Source of the DNA: Zooshikella ganghwensis DSM 15267
GTDB taxonomy: Bacteria; Pseudomonadota; Gammaproteobacteria; Pseudomonadales; Zooshikellaceae
DNA length: 64,000 bases
Assembly (NCBI RefSeq): GCF_000428585.1
Contig: NZ_AUAF01000002.1
Location: 51,071 to 115,070, forward strand
Direction of reading: 5' to 3'
The first letter of the stretch is position 1. The number at the start of each line of letters is the position of its first letter. The position numbers were made by a program, and so were the translations under genes. Under the pieces are notes generated by a model. The model searched no databases, was not told where the DNA came from, and saw only the letters and a list, made by a program, of their open reading frames with translations. Positions 9,257-18,856 of the stretch are shown piece by piece.

Positions 9257-10543
9257 TTAGTAAGTGAAGTTTGACCATGCAGGTTCGCGTACATCCCCTT
9301 GCTTCGAAGGCAAGTTAAGTTTCACAGCCCCATCTGCAGAAACGGCAGATAGCACACCCCGCTGACCTTGCATAGCACCATACAGCAGCATAGTACCATT
9401 AGGAGCAACACTGGGTGATTCATCCAGTGAAGTAGACGTCAGTAGACGCATCCTTCCCGTTTCAAGCTCTAAAACAGCAATATTAAATTGTGCAACTCCC
9501 TGCCCTTTATGAACCATGGCAATTTGTTTGCCATCTGGGAAAACCCTGGCTCTAGCATTATATTTACCTTCAAATGTCACTCGCTCAGCTTTACCTGTCG
9601 CCAGAGTTGTCTTATAAATTTGTGGTGAACCACCACGATTTGAAGTAAACACAATTGCTGAGCCATCTGGCATCCAGCTGGGTTCAGTATCAATTCCAAA
9701 GTGCTTGGTAATTTGTCGTAAAGCCCCTGAATTGACATCAACCAGATAAATATCAGGGTTTCCGCCTTTAGACAGCACAACCGCTAGCTGTCGACCATCT
9801 GGCGACCAAGCGGGAGAGCTATTTAAACCTTTATAATTTGTTATACGACGCTGTTTGCCTGTAGCTAAGTCCTGAATATAAATACCAGGTCTTCCTCCTT
9901 TAAAGGAGACATAAGCAACCTTTTTATTATCGGGTGACCAAGTAGGGGAAAGAATGGGTTCACTCGAGGTAAAAATGGCTCGTGCATTATAGCCATCGGC
10001 ATCAGCGTAGTTCAATTGGTAACGTGAGCGCTGTCCACCCAACCGTTCGGCGGTAACATACATGATTTTCGTATCAAACGCACCACGAATTCCAGTAATT
10101 TTTTCATAGACTTGGTCACTAATACGGTGCGCTAATTTACGCACATTCGTGCTTGCAATTTTACCTGAAGCCAAGCTTTGTTGACGAACAACATCAAGGA
10201 TTGAGTAGTTAGCTTCATAACGACCACCACCACTGTTAATGTTACCCACCACAAGATACTCAACATCTGACTTACGCCAATCAGCATAAACCACATCATT
10301 TTCTGTATGTGGCATACTCAGCATATTATTTGGATCAAAAGGATCAAACTGTCCCGTGCGTTTTAAGTCACTGTTAATAATGCTGGCGACGTCTTCAGGG
10401 CTACTACCACCAAAAGGCACAACCGCCACTGAAACTGCGCTATCAACGCCCTGAGTAATTTCAATGGTGAGCTCGGCTAACGCTTGCTGTCCATAGACTG
10501 TTACCAGCAGCAGCGTCAGCATAGTGGAAATTATTTTTTTCAC
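9257..10543 (-). CDS. tolB: Tol-Pal system protein TolB
   Basis: A periplasmic 428-aa protein. The signal peptide ends near residue 23 (ALA). An N-terminal TolB_N domain (about 25-160) is followed by a six-bladed beta-propeller made of recurring WSPDG-type repeats (for example [38 protein letters not shown]). TolB binds Pal and the C-terminal domain of TolA in outer membrane constriction. Five bases separate it from tolA, and it lies 56 bases from the pal start, so it is clearly part of the operon. Confidence 0.96.
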   Translation of the reverse strand: MKKIISTMLTLLLVTVYGQQALAELTIEITQGVDSAVSVAVVPFGGSSPEDVASIINSDLKRTGQFDPFDPNNMLSMPHTENDVVYADWRKSDVEYLVVGNINSGGGRYEANYSILDVVRQQSLASGKIASTNVRKLAHRISDQVYEKITGIRGAFDTKIMYVTAERLGGQRSRYQLNYADADGYNARAIFTSSEPILSPTWSPDNKKVAYVSFKGGRPGIYIQDLATGKQRRITNYKGLNSSPAWSPDGRQLAVVLSKGGNPDIYLVDVNSGALRQITKHFGIDTEPSWMPDGSAIVFTSNRGGSPQIYKTTLATGKAERVTFEGKYNARARVFPDGKQIAMVHKGQGVAQFNIAVLELETGRMRLLTSTSLDESPSVAPNGTMLLYGAMQGQRGVLSAVSADGAVKLNLPSKQGDVREPAWSNFTY

Positions 10544-10548
10544 TGCGC

Positions 10549-11502
10549 TTAGTCCTCCGGGTTAAATAGCATATTAAATCGTCGAAAGTTACTTTCAAAA
10601 ACACGTGGCTTGAGCTGCCTAAGTTCTGAAATACTCCCTAGACGTTCCACAGCCTGTACTGCAGAACGATCAAATAAAGGGTTACCGCTGGACTGGATTA
10701 CAGTCACATTCACAACTTCTCCGGTAGGGACAAGTTGAATTTGTAGCCTTACTTGCAGCCCCTTAGTTAAAAAACTGGGTTTTCGCCAATTTTGCTGCAC
10801 TAACTGTTGTATTAATGCTTTCATTGAAGCAACCTGCTTTTGACTGGCGGCTGCTTCCTGTTGTGCACGCTCTTCAGCTTCTTCTGCGGCTAGCATTTTC
10901 TCCAGCTCAGATTCTTGCTGACGACGTAAAGCTTCTTCTTTTGCTTTTCGCTCGCGTTCTTGCCGTGCTTTAGCCTCACGCTGCTTACGCAACTTTTCCT
11001 GCTCAGCACGCTTAGCCGCTTCTGCCTTTCTTTTAGCGTCAGCAGCAGCTTTTCGTTTCGCTTCTTCTGCTGCTTTTTTCTTTGCCTCTGCCGCAGCTTT
11101 TCGCTTAACTTCTTCTGCTTTCTTTTGGGCCGCCACTTGTTGTGCTTTTTCTTGCGCTTTACGCTTAGCTTCTTCTGCTGCCTTGCGCTTCGCATCCTCA
11201 GCCGCTTTTTGCTTAGCCGCTTCTGCTGCTTTTTTCTTTGCCTCTTCCGCAGCCTTACGTTTGGCTTCTTCCGCTTGACGTTTAGCTTGCTGATTCACTT
11301 TATTTTTTTGAGGTGTAGCCGCTTTTTTCTGTTGCTTCGTTGTTGATTTCAAGCCTACCAGCTTAGCCTGGATTAACTTAGGCTGCTTTACTGTATGTCG
11401 CTCAGTAGGTGATGGCCATGCAATAGATACAGCTATAATGATAATTAAATGTAATCCTACTGCTAATACAGCAGGTAATGTATAACCGTTTGGAAACCTC
11501 AC
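10549..11502 (-). CDS. tolA: Tol-Pal system protein TolA
   Basis: TolA (317 aa) bridges the inner membrane TolQR motor and the outer membrane. One N-terminal transmembrane helix (about residues 10-30) is followed by a long Lys/Ala/Glu-rich helical region (about 55-215) built of [16 protein letters not shown] repeats, and a C-terminal TolA domain (about 220-317) that contacts TolB/Pal. The repeated helical region makes long spurious open frames on the other strand. Spacing of 13 bases to tolR supports an operon. Confidence 0.95.
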   Translation of the reverse strand: MRFPNGYTLPAVLAVGLHLIIIIAVSIAWPSPTERHTVKQPKLIQAKLVGLKSTTKQQKKAATPQKNKVNQQAKRQAEEAKRKAAEEAKKKAAEAAKQKAAEDAKRKAAEEAKRKAQEKAQQVAAQKKAEEVKRKAAAEAKKKAAEEAKRKAAADAKRKAEAAKRAEQEKLRKQREAKARQERERKAKEEALRRQQESELEKMLAAEEAEERAQQEAAASQKQVASMKALIQQLVQQNWRKPSFLTKGLQVRLQIQLVPTGEVVNVTVIQSSGNPLFDRSAVQAVERLGSISELRQLKPRVFESNFRRFNMLFNPED

Positions 11503-11515
11503 AAACTAACCACTT

Positions 11516-11947
11516 CTATTGAGTCAAATCTTGCGGGTCTGTAATTAAGCCAACATTTGGCACGCCTGCCTGCTGCAGAGCAGCCATCGCAGTTACCACG
11601 ATACCATAGTCAACTTTTTCGTCCCCTTTGATTAATACCATACGATTAGGCTTAACACGCAGTATCTTACCCACCTGCTCGGTAATTGTTTCCAAAGGCA
11701 CAGGTTGATCTTGCTGCTTACCAATGTTGATGTAATAGGTACCATCTTCTTTTACTGACACAATAATGGCTTCTTCGTCTTCTTTAACATCCAGCGGCTT
11801 AGCATCTGTTTTGGGGAGATCAACATTGACCCCCTGCGTAAGCATAGGTGCCGTCACCATAAATACGATCAGCAGAACCAACATTACATCAATGTAGGGA
11901 ACAACATTGATATCTGACATTTGCTTGCGTGGAGCGCGCCTTGCCAT
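11516..11947 (-). CDS. tolR: Tol-Pal system protein TolR
   Basis: A 143-aa ExbD/TolR-family inner membrane protein. It has a short cytoplasmic N-terminus, one transmembrane helix (about 15-35) and a periplasmic domain. The proton-path aspartate lies in the motif SDINVVPYIDVMLVL. With TolQ it forms the proton-motive-force driven motor that energises TolA. The ATG is 3 bases downstream of the tolQ stop. Confidence 0.96.
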   Translation of the reverse strand: MARRAPRKQMSDINVVPYIDVMLVLLIVFMVTAPMLTQGVNVDLPKTDAKPLDVKEDEEAIIVSVKEDGTYYINIGKQQDQPVPLETITEQVGKILRVKPNRMVLIKGDEKVDYGIVVTAMAALQQAGVPNVGLITDPQDLTQ

Positions 11948-11950
11948 AAC

Positions 11951-12646
11951 TTACCCCTGCTGCTGCCGTGGTCGGCTATGCACATTACGGTGGAGTATGC
12001 TGGAAAACTCTTCAGAAAACGTGTCGTAGCTATTCAGCACTGTGTCAACCCGCGCTGAAAACCGGTTATAGGCGACAACAGCAGGAATCGCTGCTAATAA
12101 GCCCATTGCTGTTGCTACTAACGCTTCTGCTATTCCTGGCGCCACTGTGGCTAGGGTTGCTTGCGTCTGGTTAGCAAGCCCTCTAAAAGAGTCCATAATA
12201 CCTATTACAGTGCCAAACAAACCAATATAGGGACTAATTGAGCCTACTGTAGCCAAAAAAGGCAGGTTGGTTTCCAGGCGTTCCTGTTCACGAGACAATG
12301 CCACACGCATTGCACGTTGAGTGCCTTCCATTACCGCATCAGCATCAGCACCTGAATCCTGCTTCAGTCGTGTAAACTCTTTAAAGCCTGAGCGAAAAAT
12401 ATGTTCCATACCACTGTCAGGGTCAGGTTCATTAGTCACTTGCCGAAATAGTTTTGATAAATCTATACCAGACCAAAAACGATCTTCAAATGCTGTCGCC
12501 GCACGGCGTGCATTTATTATCAAAAATGCACGTTGAATGATCATAACCCATGAAACAATCGACGCGCCTACTAAAATAAGCATCACTAACTGTACAACCC
12601 AGCTAGCTTGTAGAATCAAAGACCAAATGGACAAAGACTCAGTCAC
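11951..12646 (-). CDS. tolQ: Tol-Pal system motor protein TolQ
   Basis: A 231-aa MotA/TolQ/ExbB-family proton channel. It has three transmembrane helices (about residues 17-40, 130-155, 170-195) and the conserved block VGSISPYIGLFGTVIGIM leading into helix 2. A 243-base gap to ybgC may hold an additional promoter for the tol operon. Confidence 0.96.
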   Translation of the reverse strand: MTESLSIWSLILQASWVVQLVMLILVGASIVSWVMIIQRAFLIINARRAATAFEDRFWSGIDLSKLFRQVTNEPDPDSGMEHIFRSGFKEFTRLKQDSGADADAVMEGTQRAMRVALSREQERLETNLPFLATVGSISPYIGLFGTVIGIMDSFRGLANQTQATLATVAPGIAEALVATAMGLLAAIPAVVAYNRFSARVDTVLNSYDTFSEEFSSILHRNVHSRPRQQQG

Positions 12647-12889
12647 TACATCCCCCTAACGGAGCACCCGTAAATGCAATAGTATTAAAACGTTAGCCGG
12701 CAACTAAATTACATTTTTAGCACTGGTATACTGATTAGATAGATCAATGACCACTTTGGTTTCCATCATTTTCTCCTACCTATCAGCAGACATCAGCAAT
12801 CAAAGACGACACCTGCTAAATACTTGCCTAATAAAAGCAGGGCGAATCATAACACTGCACGTTGTAACTTGTCGTAGTTTTACGAAGAC

Positions 12890-13288
12890 TTATGCAATTT
12901 TACAAATAAGATCACGAGGAATAGCTTGAGGCTTTAACGAATCAAATGTGACGCAAGCAACTTTAACTTTAGCCTCACATAAACGTTCACCCGTTTCACT
13001 CAGTGTAACCAACTGGTGAAACACTAAATAGGTACGCTTAACTTCAGATAATGACACGGTGACATCAATTCGATCATCAAGCTTGGCAGGCTTTTTATAT
13101 TCCACCGTAGCGCTATGGACAACAAACATCACATTTTGTTCATGAAGCTTCGCCTGCTCATACCCATACTGTCTTAAAAATTCGGTGCGAGCTCGCTCCA
13201 TAAATTTAAGGTAATTAACATAATAAACAATTCCTCCCGCATCCGTATCCTCATAGTAAATACGAAAATTTAATGCAAAAGTGGACAC
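12890..13288 (-). CDS. ybgC: Tol-Pal-associated acyl-CoA thioesterase YbgC
   Basis: A 132-aa single hotdog-fold 4-hydroxybenzoyl-CoA-thioesterase-like enzyme. The N-terminal YYEDTDAGGIVYYVNYLKFMER holds the active-site Asp and the family signature. It hydrolyses acyl-CoA or acyl-ACP in the cytoplasm in characterised relatives. It is the usual first gene of the tol cluster, here between ruvB and tolQ. Confidence 0.94.
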   Translation of the reverse strand: MSTFALNFRIYYEDTDAGGIVYYVNYLKFMERARTEFLRQYGYEQAKLHEQNVMFVVHSATVEYKKPAKLDDRIDVTVSLSEVKRTYLVFHQLVTLSETGERLCEAKVKVACVTFDSLKPQAIPRDLICKIA

Positions 13289-13379
13289 AGTAACTCCATA
13301 AATTAAGTGGTAGTGAACAGGAAGTGTGATGCTTGCTAAAAAGTTGTTAGCCTACCGATGTTAAACCAAGCTGTCATAG

Positions 13380-14384
13380 CTAAGCGGGTTTAGGTAAACC
13401 TAAGTGGTGATAAACGGCATCTGTAACGACTCGACCACGAGGCGTGCGCAAAATATAGCCTTGCTGCATTAAATATGGCTCTAATACATCTTCTATGGTG
13501 CCTCTTTCCTCACTAATTGCTGCAGCTAAACTATCAATGCCCACAGGTCCCCCTCCAAACTTCTCGACCATGGTCAATAGCAGCCTTCTATCTTGTTGGT
13601 CAAAGCCAACATGGTCAATGGCCAACATAGTCAGCGCCTGGTCTGCCATAAGTTGCGTAATAATACCCTCGCCCTTAACTTCAGCATAATCTCTTACTCT
13701 ACGCAGTAATCGATTCGCAATTCTGGGTGTACCACGTGAACGCTTCGCTACTTCAGCAGCTCCCTCCGACTCAATAGCAACCCCCAAAATGTTCGCAGAA
13801 CGGGTTACAATATGGGTTAAATCAGGAATATTATAAAATTCAAGCCGCTGTACAATTCCAAACCTGTCTCGTAAGGGTGAAGTGAGAAGTCCAGCTCTGG
13901 TCGTTGCTCCTACCAACGTAAAAGGTGGCAAATCAAGTTTAATTGAGCGTGCTGCTGGCCCTTCACCAATCATGATATCCAGCTGATAGTCTTCCATCGC
14001 AGGATAAAGCACTTCCTCAACCATTGGGCTTAAGCGGTGAATTTCATCAATAAACAACACATCACCCGGCTCTAAGTTAGTCAGTAAGGCAGCTATATCT
14101 CCCGCTTTTTCGAGTACAGGACCTGAGGTTGTCTTGAGCTGCACATTCATTTCTGTGGCTAGAATATTGGCCAGAGTTGTTTTTCCAAGTCCTGGCGGAC
14201 CAAAAATCAAGGTATGATCCAGTGCCTCATTGCGTTGCCGTGCCGCATTAATAAAGATTTCCATTTGCTCACGGACTTGAGGCTGCCCAACATAATCTTG
14301 TAATAACTTAGGGCGAATCGCACGATCTTGTGAATCTTCCCCACCCGAAGCAGCAGGGGCTACTAGTCGATCAGCTTCAATCAC
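13380..14384 (-). CDS. ruvB: Holliday junction branch migration ATPase RuvB
   Basis: RuvB (334 aa) is the hexameric AAA+ motor of RuvAB. Walker A is GPPGLGKTT (about residues 63-71), Walker [10 protein letters not shown] (about 114-122), with a sensor-1 GATTRAG motif and an arginine-finger region SPLRDRFG. The C-terminal winged helix (RTPRGR) binds DNA. Eleven bases separate ruvA and ruvB. Confidence 0.97.
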   Translation of the reverse strand: MIEADRLVAPAASGGEDSQDRAIRPKLLQDYVGQPQVREQMEIFINAARQRNEALDHTLIFGPPGLGKTTLANILATEMNVQLKTTSGPVLEKAGDIAALLTNLEPGDVLFIDEIHRLSPMVEEVLYPAMEDYQLDIMIGEGPAARSIKLDLPPFTLVGATTRAGLLTSPLRDRFGIVQRLEFYNIPDLTHIVTRSANILGVAIESEGAAEVAKRSRGTPRIANRLLRRVRDYAEVKGEGIITQLMADQALTMLAIDHVGFDQQDRRLLLTMVEKFGGGPVGIDSLAAAISEERGTIEDVLEPYLMQQGYILRTPRGRVVTDAVYHHLGLPKPA

Positions 14385-14395
14385 ACATCACCCCC

Positions 14396-14998
14396 TTACT
14401 TCACCATACCTTTCAGCGCAAGCCGTATTAGCTCTTCTCGTGAAGCACCTGCCTGATAGTGAGCCTTGATCGCCTTCTCTGCATCAGCTGCCTTATACCC
14501 TAGCGCTTGCAATGCGCTTACTGCATCCTGCAAAACATCATGCTTTTCGAGTTGACCCGATGGCTCTGAGAATAAAGGTCCGCTGTCAGTTTCCCAGTCT
14601 TTTAGTCGATCACGCATTTCAATTAACAAGCGCTCTGCCGTCTTTTTACCAACACCTGGCAGCTTGACTAACGTCGCAGTATCTTGGCGTTGAACACTTT
14701 GCACAAACTCTTTCGTTTCCATGCCAGAAAGAATGGTTAACGCCAGCTTAGGACCAACCCCATTCACTTTAATTAAAGCCCGGAATAACATACGCTCTTG
14801 CTGAGAGACAAATCCGTATAGCTGATGTGCATCGTCTCTTATTGCTAGGTGAGTAAAAAGTGTAACTTCACCACCCACCTCTGGTAGCTGATAAAAGCTA
14901 CTCATTGGAGCTTCTAACTCATACCCCACTCCCTGAACATCAATCATCAGTTCAGGAGGTTGCTTGATGACTAAAACCCCTTTTAAACGTCCAATCAT
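14396..14998 (-). CDS. ruvA: Holliday junction DNA helicase subunit RuvA
   Basis: RuvA (200 aa) forms the tetramer that binds Holliday junctions and loads RuvB. The start is set at 14998 because the family begins MIGRLKG; the frame extends seven codons further but those residues have no family counterpart. Domain I OB fold (about 1-64) is followed by the helix-hairpin-helix motifs [13 protein letters not shown] and [12 protein letters not shown], and the C-terminal domain III that contacts RuvB. The ribosome site is weak for either start. Confidence 0.95.
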   Translation of the reverse strand: MIGRLKGVLVIKQPPELMIDVQGVGYELEAPMSSFYQLPEVGGEVTLFTHLAIRDDAHQLYGFVSQQERMLFRALIKVNGVGPKLALTILSGMETKEFVQSVQRQDTATLVKLPGVGKKTAERLLIEMRDRLKDWETDSGPLFSEPSGQLEKHDVLQDAVSALQALGYKAADAEKAIKAHYQAGASREELIRLALKGMVK

Positions 14999-15036
14999 AA
15001 ATTTAAATTCGCATTTCAAACATCAACTAAAATGCT

Positions 15037-15555
15037 TCAACGTATCCGGCGACGCCGTGTACTTGAAGCCCCAGCAATTTTAATCAAACTCTGTTGTGTA
15101 TGGGCATGGCACAAAGCAACAGCCAATGCATCAGCCGCATCAGCAGGGGGACACCGAGACAGCTTTAGTAAATGCTGCACCATATGCTGAACTTGGGTCT
15201 TATCAGCACTACCTTTACCCACAACGGACTGTTTCACCTGGCGAGCAGAATACTCTGATACAGGGAGTCCCTGAGTAACAGCGGCGACAATAGCAGCCCC
15301 CCGCGCTTGCCCTAACTTTAATGCAGAATCAGCATTTCTTGCCATAAATACCTGCTCAATCCCCACCGACTGAGGCATATAACGCTCAATGACCGCCGTT
15401 ATCCCCTGAAAAACTTCTTGCAAACGATCAGGCAAGTCTGTTGTTGTCATTCGTATACAGCCACTTGCCACATAATCAGTTTTTGCTCCAAGCTGACTAA
15501 TCAAGCCATAACCTGTTACCCGAGAGCCTGGGTCAATACCTAGAATAATTGCCAT
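15037..15555 (-). CDS. ruvC: Holliday junction resolvase RuvC
   Basis: RuvC (172 aa) cleaves Holliday junctions made and moved by RuvAB. RNase H-like acidic residues are visible: [10 protein letters not shown] (Asp7), GIEQVF (Glu) and [12 protein letters not shown] (two Asp). It is first in the ruvCAB order. The yebC gene that usually precedes it is displaced by about 6 kb here, so the promoter must lie within the 1.1 kb upstream. Confidence 0.96.
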   Translation of the reverse strand: MAIILGIDPGSRVTGYGLISQLGAKTDYVASGCIRMTTTDLPDRLQEVFQGITAVIERYMPQSVGIEQVFMARNADSALKLGQARGAAIVAAVTQGLPVSEYSARQVKQSVVGKGSADKTQVQHMVQHLLKLSRCPPADAADALAVALCHAHTQQSLIKIAGASSTRRRRIR

Positions 15556-16667
15556 GCTTAAATAATGTGCTACACCGATTCAAATCACTGTATAATTATA
15601 CATCTATTGTTGTGATAGCAAGTATGTAAATAATACTAATGCACGTTAATAATCAACTAGCCTTCTTTTTCCTCAACGACCTTACTTGCCTGACACTACC
15701 CTTTATTCATCAAAAGACCTGGAGCCACCCACCTGAAGCACCCAGCCAAAGATCAGCTTTAATGAATCAGAAACTTCCTGTTACAAACAAGTTCCTTTTG
15801 TTACCAAAACACTGTATTCCTTCTTAAATCAAGGGACTATTCTGTTTGGACAAGTAGCCGGCACTAAATAACAAAACGATTACAACTGATGAATATGTCT
15901 GAGTCCAAAAAGTCTATCCTCACGATTTCAGCAATTGTCTCCTGCCTGTTTATTATATTGCTTACAGCAAATTTGCTGTGATCGAGTTATGACCATCAAG
16001 CTGAGCCTCTGAACATCTCGACCTTTAACAGCACCTTTCTAACAATGCCACGATACCAACATTACTGATTTTTAAGTTCTACCAACAACAGCTGCTCCCC
16101 CTCAAGCATGCCACAACGCTTACACCTCATTGTAACTTTTTTGCAACAAAATATAGGTAATATAACAACAACCTACCTAGCTCTCTATTTGCCAGCAGTA
16201 TTAACCGAAATCAAATAGTTACTTTCCATAAGCTAGGATTAAAAGCATGATGATTATCAAAAGATTGAAACTTTCTGACAATTCGTCATTGCGAAACCCA
16301 AAAAATTGTAGTAATTTTACAACATAAGTTATTCAGACATTCTTATTGATGTTAAACCTACATTCCATAAAGGAGGTGAGGTAGTACTGTCTCAGAATTG
16401 ATTTTGTTTTGGTCAGAAATTTCTTGATCAAAACCAACACGTTTTAAGCCATCTTTGTATCAGCTTGTGTCAAGATCGTTATCTCCTCTTACTGCTTAAC
16501 GTTCCGAAACCCTCTCACTGCACGACACAAGCTGTTTTTTTTCTTCCCCCTCCCCTTTCCAAAAAGCAATTTGATTCATTTTTGCTTGTCAAAACCTTAT
16601 TATTTACACTTCAAAGTGTTTTTCACTGCTTTTTATACGGCAAACAAGGAGGTAAATCTGCCCAGTT
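15556..16667. other. 1.1 kb apparently non-coding region upstream of ruvC
   Basis: No convincing protein is encoded on either strand; short open frames at 15639-15827 and 16465-16761 lack family features and good ribosome sites. The region holds a consensus-like AAGGAGGTGAGG at 16371-16382 with no usable start after it. A 10-bp stem follows (GTTTTGGTCA 16406-16415 with TGATCAAAAC 16425-16434, one G-U as plus-strand RNA). It may contain promoters for ruvC and the methyltransferase, or be decayed sequence. Confidence 0.6.
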
Positions 16668-17297
16668 ATGCCATACTTCAACGAATATAATGAACCAAAT
16701 ACTATTCAAGCACATGGTATTGTCGTGCTTGAAAAAAAACACCAGGCCATCAAGGCACTGAAAAGAAAGCACAAACCATCAGTTCATGGCCACAAGCTAT
16801 GGCACTCAAGCTTTCTACTCATGGACTATCTTAATTTTCACCCTCTACCTAATAAGTCTTCACTAATGGAAATCGGTTGTGGCTGGGGAACAACCAGTAT
16901 ATTTTGTGCAAAACGCTTTGGCGCCAAAGCCACAGGGGTAGATTTAGATCCTAATGTTTTTCCTTACCTTCATACTCTGGCTGAATTTAACCAGGTAACA
17001 ATTAATACTGAACAAGCACCCCTGGAAAAACTCAGTAAAGCAAAGTTAGCCAACCACCATACGGTATTAGGTACTGATATCTGTTTTTGGGATGAGTTAG
17101 TCAACAAGATTTACAACCTTATTCGACGCTCTTTGCAGGCAGGCGTTACGCAAGTAGTACTTGCTGATCCTGGTCGTTCAACGTTCCATCAGCTGGTTGC
17201 ACGTTGCAGCAAAAAATATTCTACGGAATGCCATCCCTGGTATACCCAAGACCCAGAGTTTATCTCTGGTTATGTGCTTTGTGTGAGTGCGCGTTAA
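16668..17297 (+). CDS. Class I SAM-dependent methyltransferase
   Basis: A 209-aa protein with a Rossmann methyltransferase core: motif I LMEIGCGWGTTS (about 65-76), acidic end of strand 2 TGVDLDPN, and a later strand VLADPGR. The overall arrangement resembles the small METTL/nicotinamide-N-methyltransferase-like lysine methyltransferase group, but the substrate cannot be told. AAGGAGGT lies 14 bases before the ATG, a rather long spacing. It is the first gene of the variable island between ruvC and yebC. Confidence 0.8.
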   Translation: MPYFNEYNEPNTIQAHGIVVLEKKHQAIKALKRKHKPSVHGHKLWHSSFLLMDYLNFHPLPNKSSLMEIGCGWGTTSIFCAKRFGAKATGVDLDPNVFPYLHTLAEFNQVTINTEQAPLEKLSKAKLANHHTVLGTDICFWDELVNKIYNLIRRSLQAGVTQVVLADPGRSTFHQLVARCSKKYSTECHPWYTQDPEFISGYVLCVSAR

Positions 17298-17367
17298 TCC
17301 TCACTGAGACTTCTGTCTCGCTAAGCCTTGACTATACTGTTAGCAGTACAGCGACTTCACAACCAAT

Positions 17368-18129
17368 ATGGCGGTATTCGTGAGATATAGTCTATGGCTT
17401 CTGCTCAGCCTGGTTTACATAAAGAGCTTTGCCCTCGAGTTAAACGTTCGCGTTGTAACCGAGGAGTTCCCTCCTTATAACTATACCCAGAACAAAAAAC
17501 TGACTGGCCTCAGCACTGAGGTCGTTCAAGCCGTCTTCAAAGAACTTAATATTAACCCAGAGATTAGAATCTACCCTTGGGTAAGGGCCTATCAAACAGC
17601 ACTCAATGAACCTAATACACTTATTTTTTCAATAGGCAGAAATAAAAAGCGAGAGAACCTATTCCGCTGGATAGGAGTGATTTCTCCGGCAAAATCTTTC
17701 TTGTTTAGACTACCTAGCCGCAACGATATTGTGATCAACTCACTTAAGGATGCTAAACCATTTTTAGTCGGCACATTTCCAGAAAGTGTTCGTGAGCAGT
17801 ATTTAATCGGTAAAGGTTTTGAAAAAGGCATACATTTGGTCAGTACCTATAGCTATGAAAAGAGCTTCAAACTAATGATCAATAAACGTATTGACCTCTG
17901 GGCTATGAATGAACTGGTAGCCTATCATATAGCCCGCAAAGCGGGCTATGACCCTCATAAAGTGTTGAAAAAAGCCTTTTTTTTAGAAGAGCTTTCACCT
18001 GAAGGTTATTACATGGCATTTAACAAAGAAACCGATGCTGCCGTTGTAAAAGCTTTTGAAGATGGACTCAAAGCTATTAAACAAAAAGGTATTTATAAGC
18101 AGATTCAACAACAGCACCTCGGCAAATAA
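17368..18129 (+). CDS. Family 3 extracellular solute-binding protein
   Basis: A 253-aa periplasmic protein with a signal peptide (about 1-22, ending FALE) and a single SBP_bac_3 domain. The motif VVTEEFPPYNY and the aromatic-rich PWVRAYQTAL are typical of the stand-alone amino-acid-binding-like proteins common in marine gammaproteobacteria. There is no permease or ATPase nearby, so it may be an orphan receptor or work with a distant transporter. It lies 70 bases after the methyltransferase on the same strand. Confidence 0.82.
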   Translation: MAVFVRYSLWLLLSLVYIKSFALELNVRVVTEEFPPYNYTQNKKLTGLSTEVVQAVFKELNINPEIRIYPWVRAYQTALNEPNTLIFSIGRNKKRENLFRWIGVISPAKSFLFRLPSRNDIVINSLKDAKPFLVGTFPESVREQYLIGKGFEKGIHLVSTYSYEKSFKLMINKRIDLWAMNELVAYHIARKAGYDPHKVLKKAFFLEELSPEGYYMAFNKETDAAVVKAFEDGLKAIKQKGIYKQIQQQHLGK

Positions 18130-18153
18130 CCTGATACCGTCCTAAATCTACAC

Positions 18154-18801
18154 CTAGGATGAAAGCAACTTTTCATCAACTAACATACATTCTTTAAATA
18201 TTGGCTCCTGCCAAATACGCTCTAGGTAAGCAGCTAAAATAGGCCAACGCATTGGATCAACCTCATAATTAGCATATCGCGCATTTAAAAACTGACTACC
18301 TATTGATATTTCAACAATACCAAATGTATCAAACAAAAAATCTGAAGTCGGTACTTGTGACTCCAAATAATCAAGGACCGGCGGAATATCTTGATTAATG
18401 GCTTTTTCAACCCTTTGTTCATCAGCAGGTTGTTTTTTAAATTTTTGCTTAACAACACGCTCCAAAAATAACGGTGGACCCAGCACTTCCATCACCCGGC
18501 TATCCGCATACTCCTCAAGCCACATTGCCTGTGCTTTGAGCTTAGGATCAACAGGATACAGTTGATGTGCTTGTCCATACTGATCATTTAAATACAAGCA
18601 AATAATTGTTGAGTCTGGAATCGTTAAGTCACCATCAACTAATACTGGCACCTTTCGCAGTGGATTTAGACGGTCAAAATCCTTAGGCAAATCAAAAGGT
18701 ATAACAGGCTTTAGCTCGTAATTAATCTTCAGCAACTTTAATGACAAAATGACTTTACGAACAAAAGGTGATAAAGGAACTCCATAGAGAAGCATAAGCA
18801 T
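18154..18801 (-). CDS. Glutathione S-transferase family protein
   Basis: A 215-aa protein with an N-terminal thioredoxin-like GST domain (YGVPLSPFVRKVILSL, then the cis-Pro motif KVPVLVDGD and the glutathione gamma-Glu motif IPDSTIICLYL) and an all-helical C-terminal domain from about residue 90. The active site residue is probably Ser or Tyr near the N-terminus. Substrate is unknown. AAGGGA precedes the ATG. It is divergent from the sensor kinase with only about 55 bases between starts. Confidence 0.87.
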   Translation of the reverse strand: MLMLLYGVPLSPFVRKVILSLKLLKINYELKPVIPFDLPKDFDRLNPLRKVPVLVDGDLTIPDSTIICLYLNDQYGQAHQLYPVDPKLKAQAMWLEEYADSRVMEVLGPPLFLERVVKQKFKKQPADEQRVEKAINQDIPPVLDYLESQVPTSDFLFDTFGIVEISIGSQFLNARYANYEVDPMRWPILAAYLERIWQEPIFKECMLVDEKLLSS

Positions 18802-18856
18802 ATTCCCTTAGCTGCATTTGAAAAGTAATACGCTAAAAGCACATTATGACCAAACC

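Noticed and set aside
10960..11346. Long plus-strand frame rich in Phe/Leu/Cys opposite tolA
   Set aside because: It is the complement of the Lys/Ala/Glu repeat of TolA, which automatically yields open Phe/Leu/Cys-rich frames.
15639..16761. Two small plus-strand frames (15639-15827 and 16465-16761) as possible genes
   Set aside because: Low-complexity translations without signal, domain or ribosome site; the second overlaps the start of the methyltransferase in another frame.
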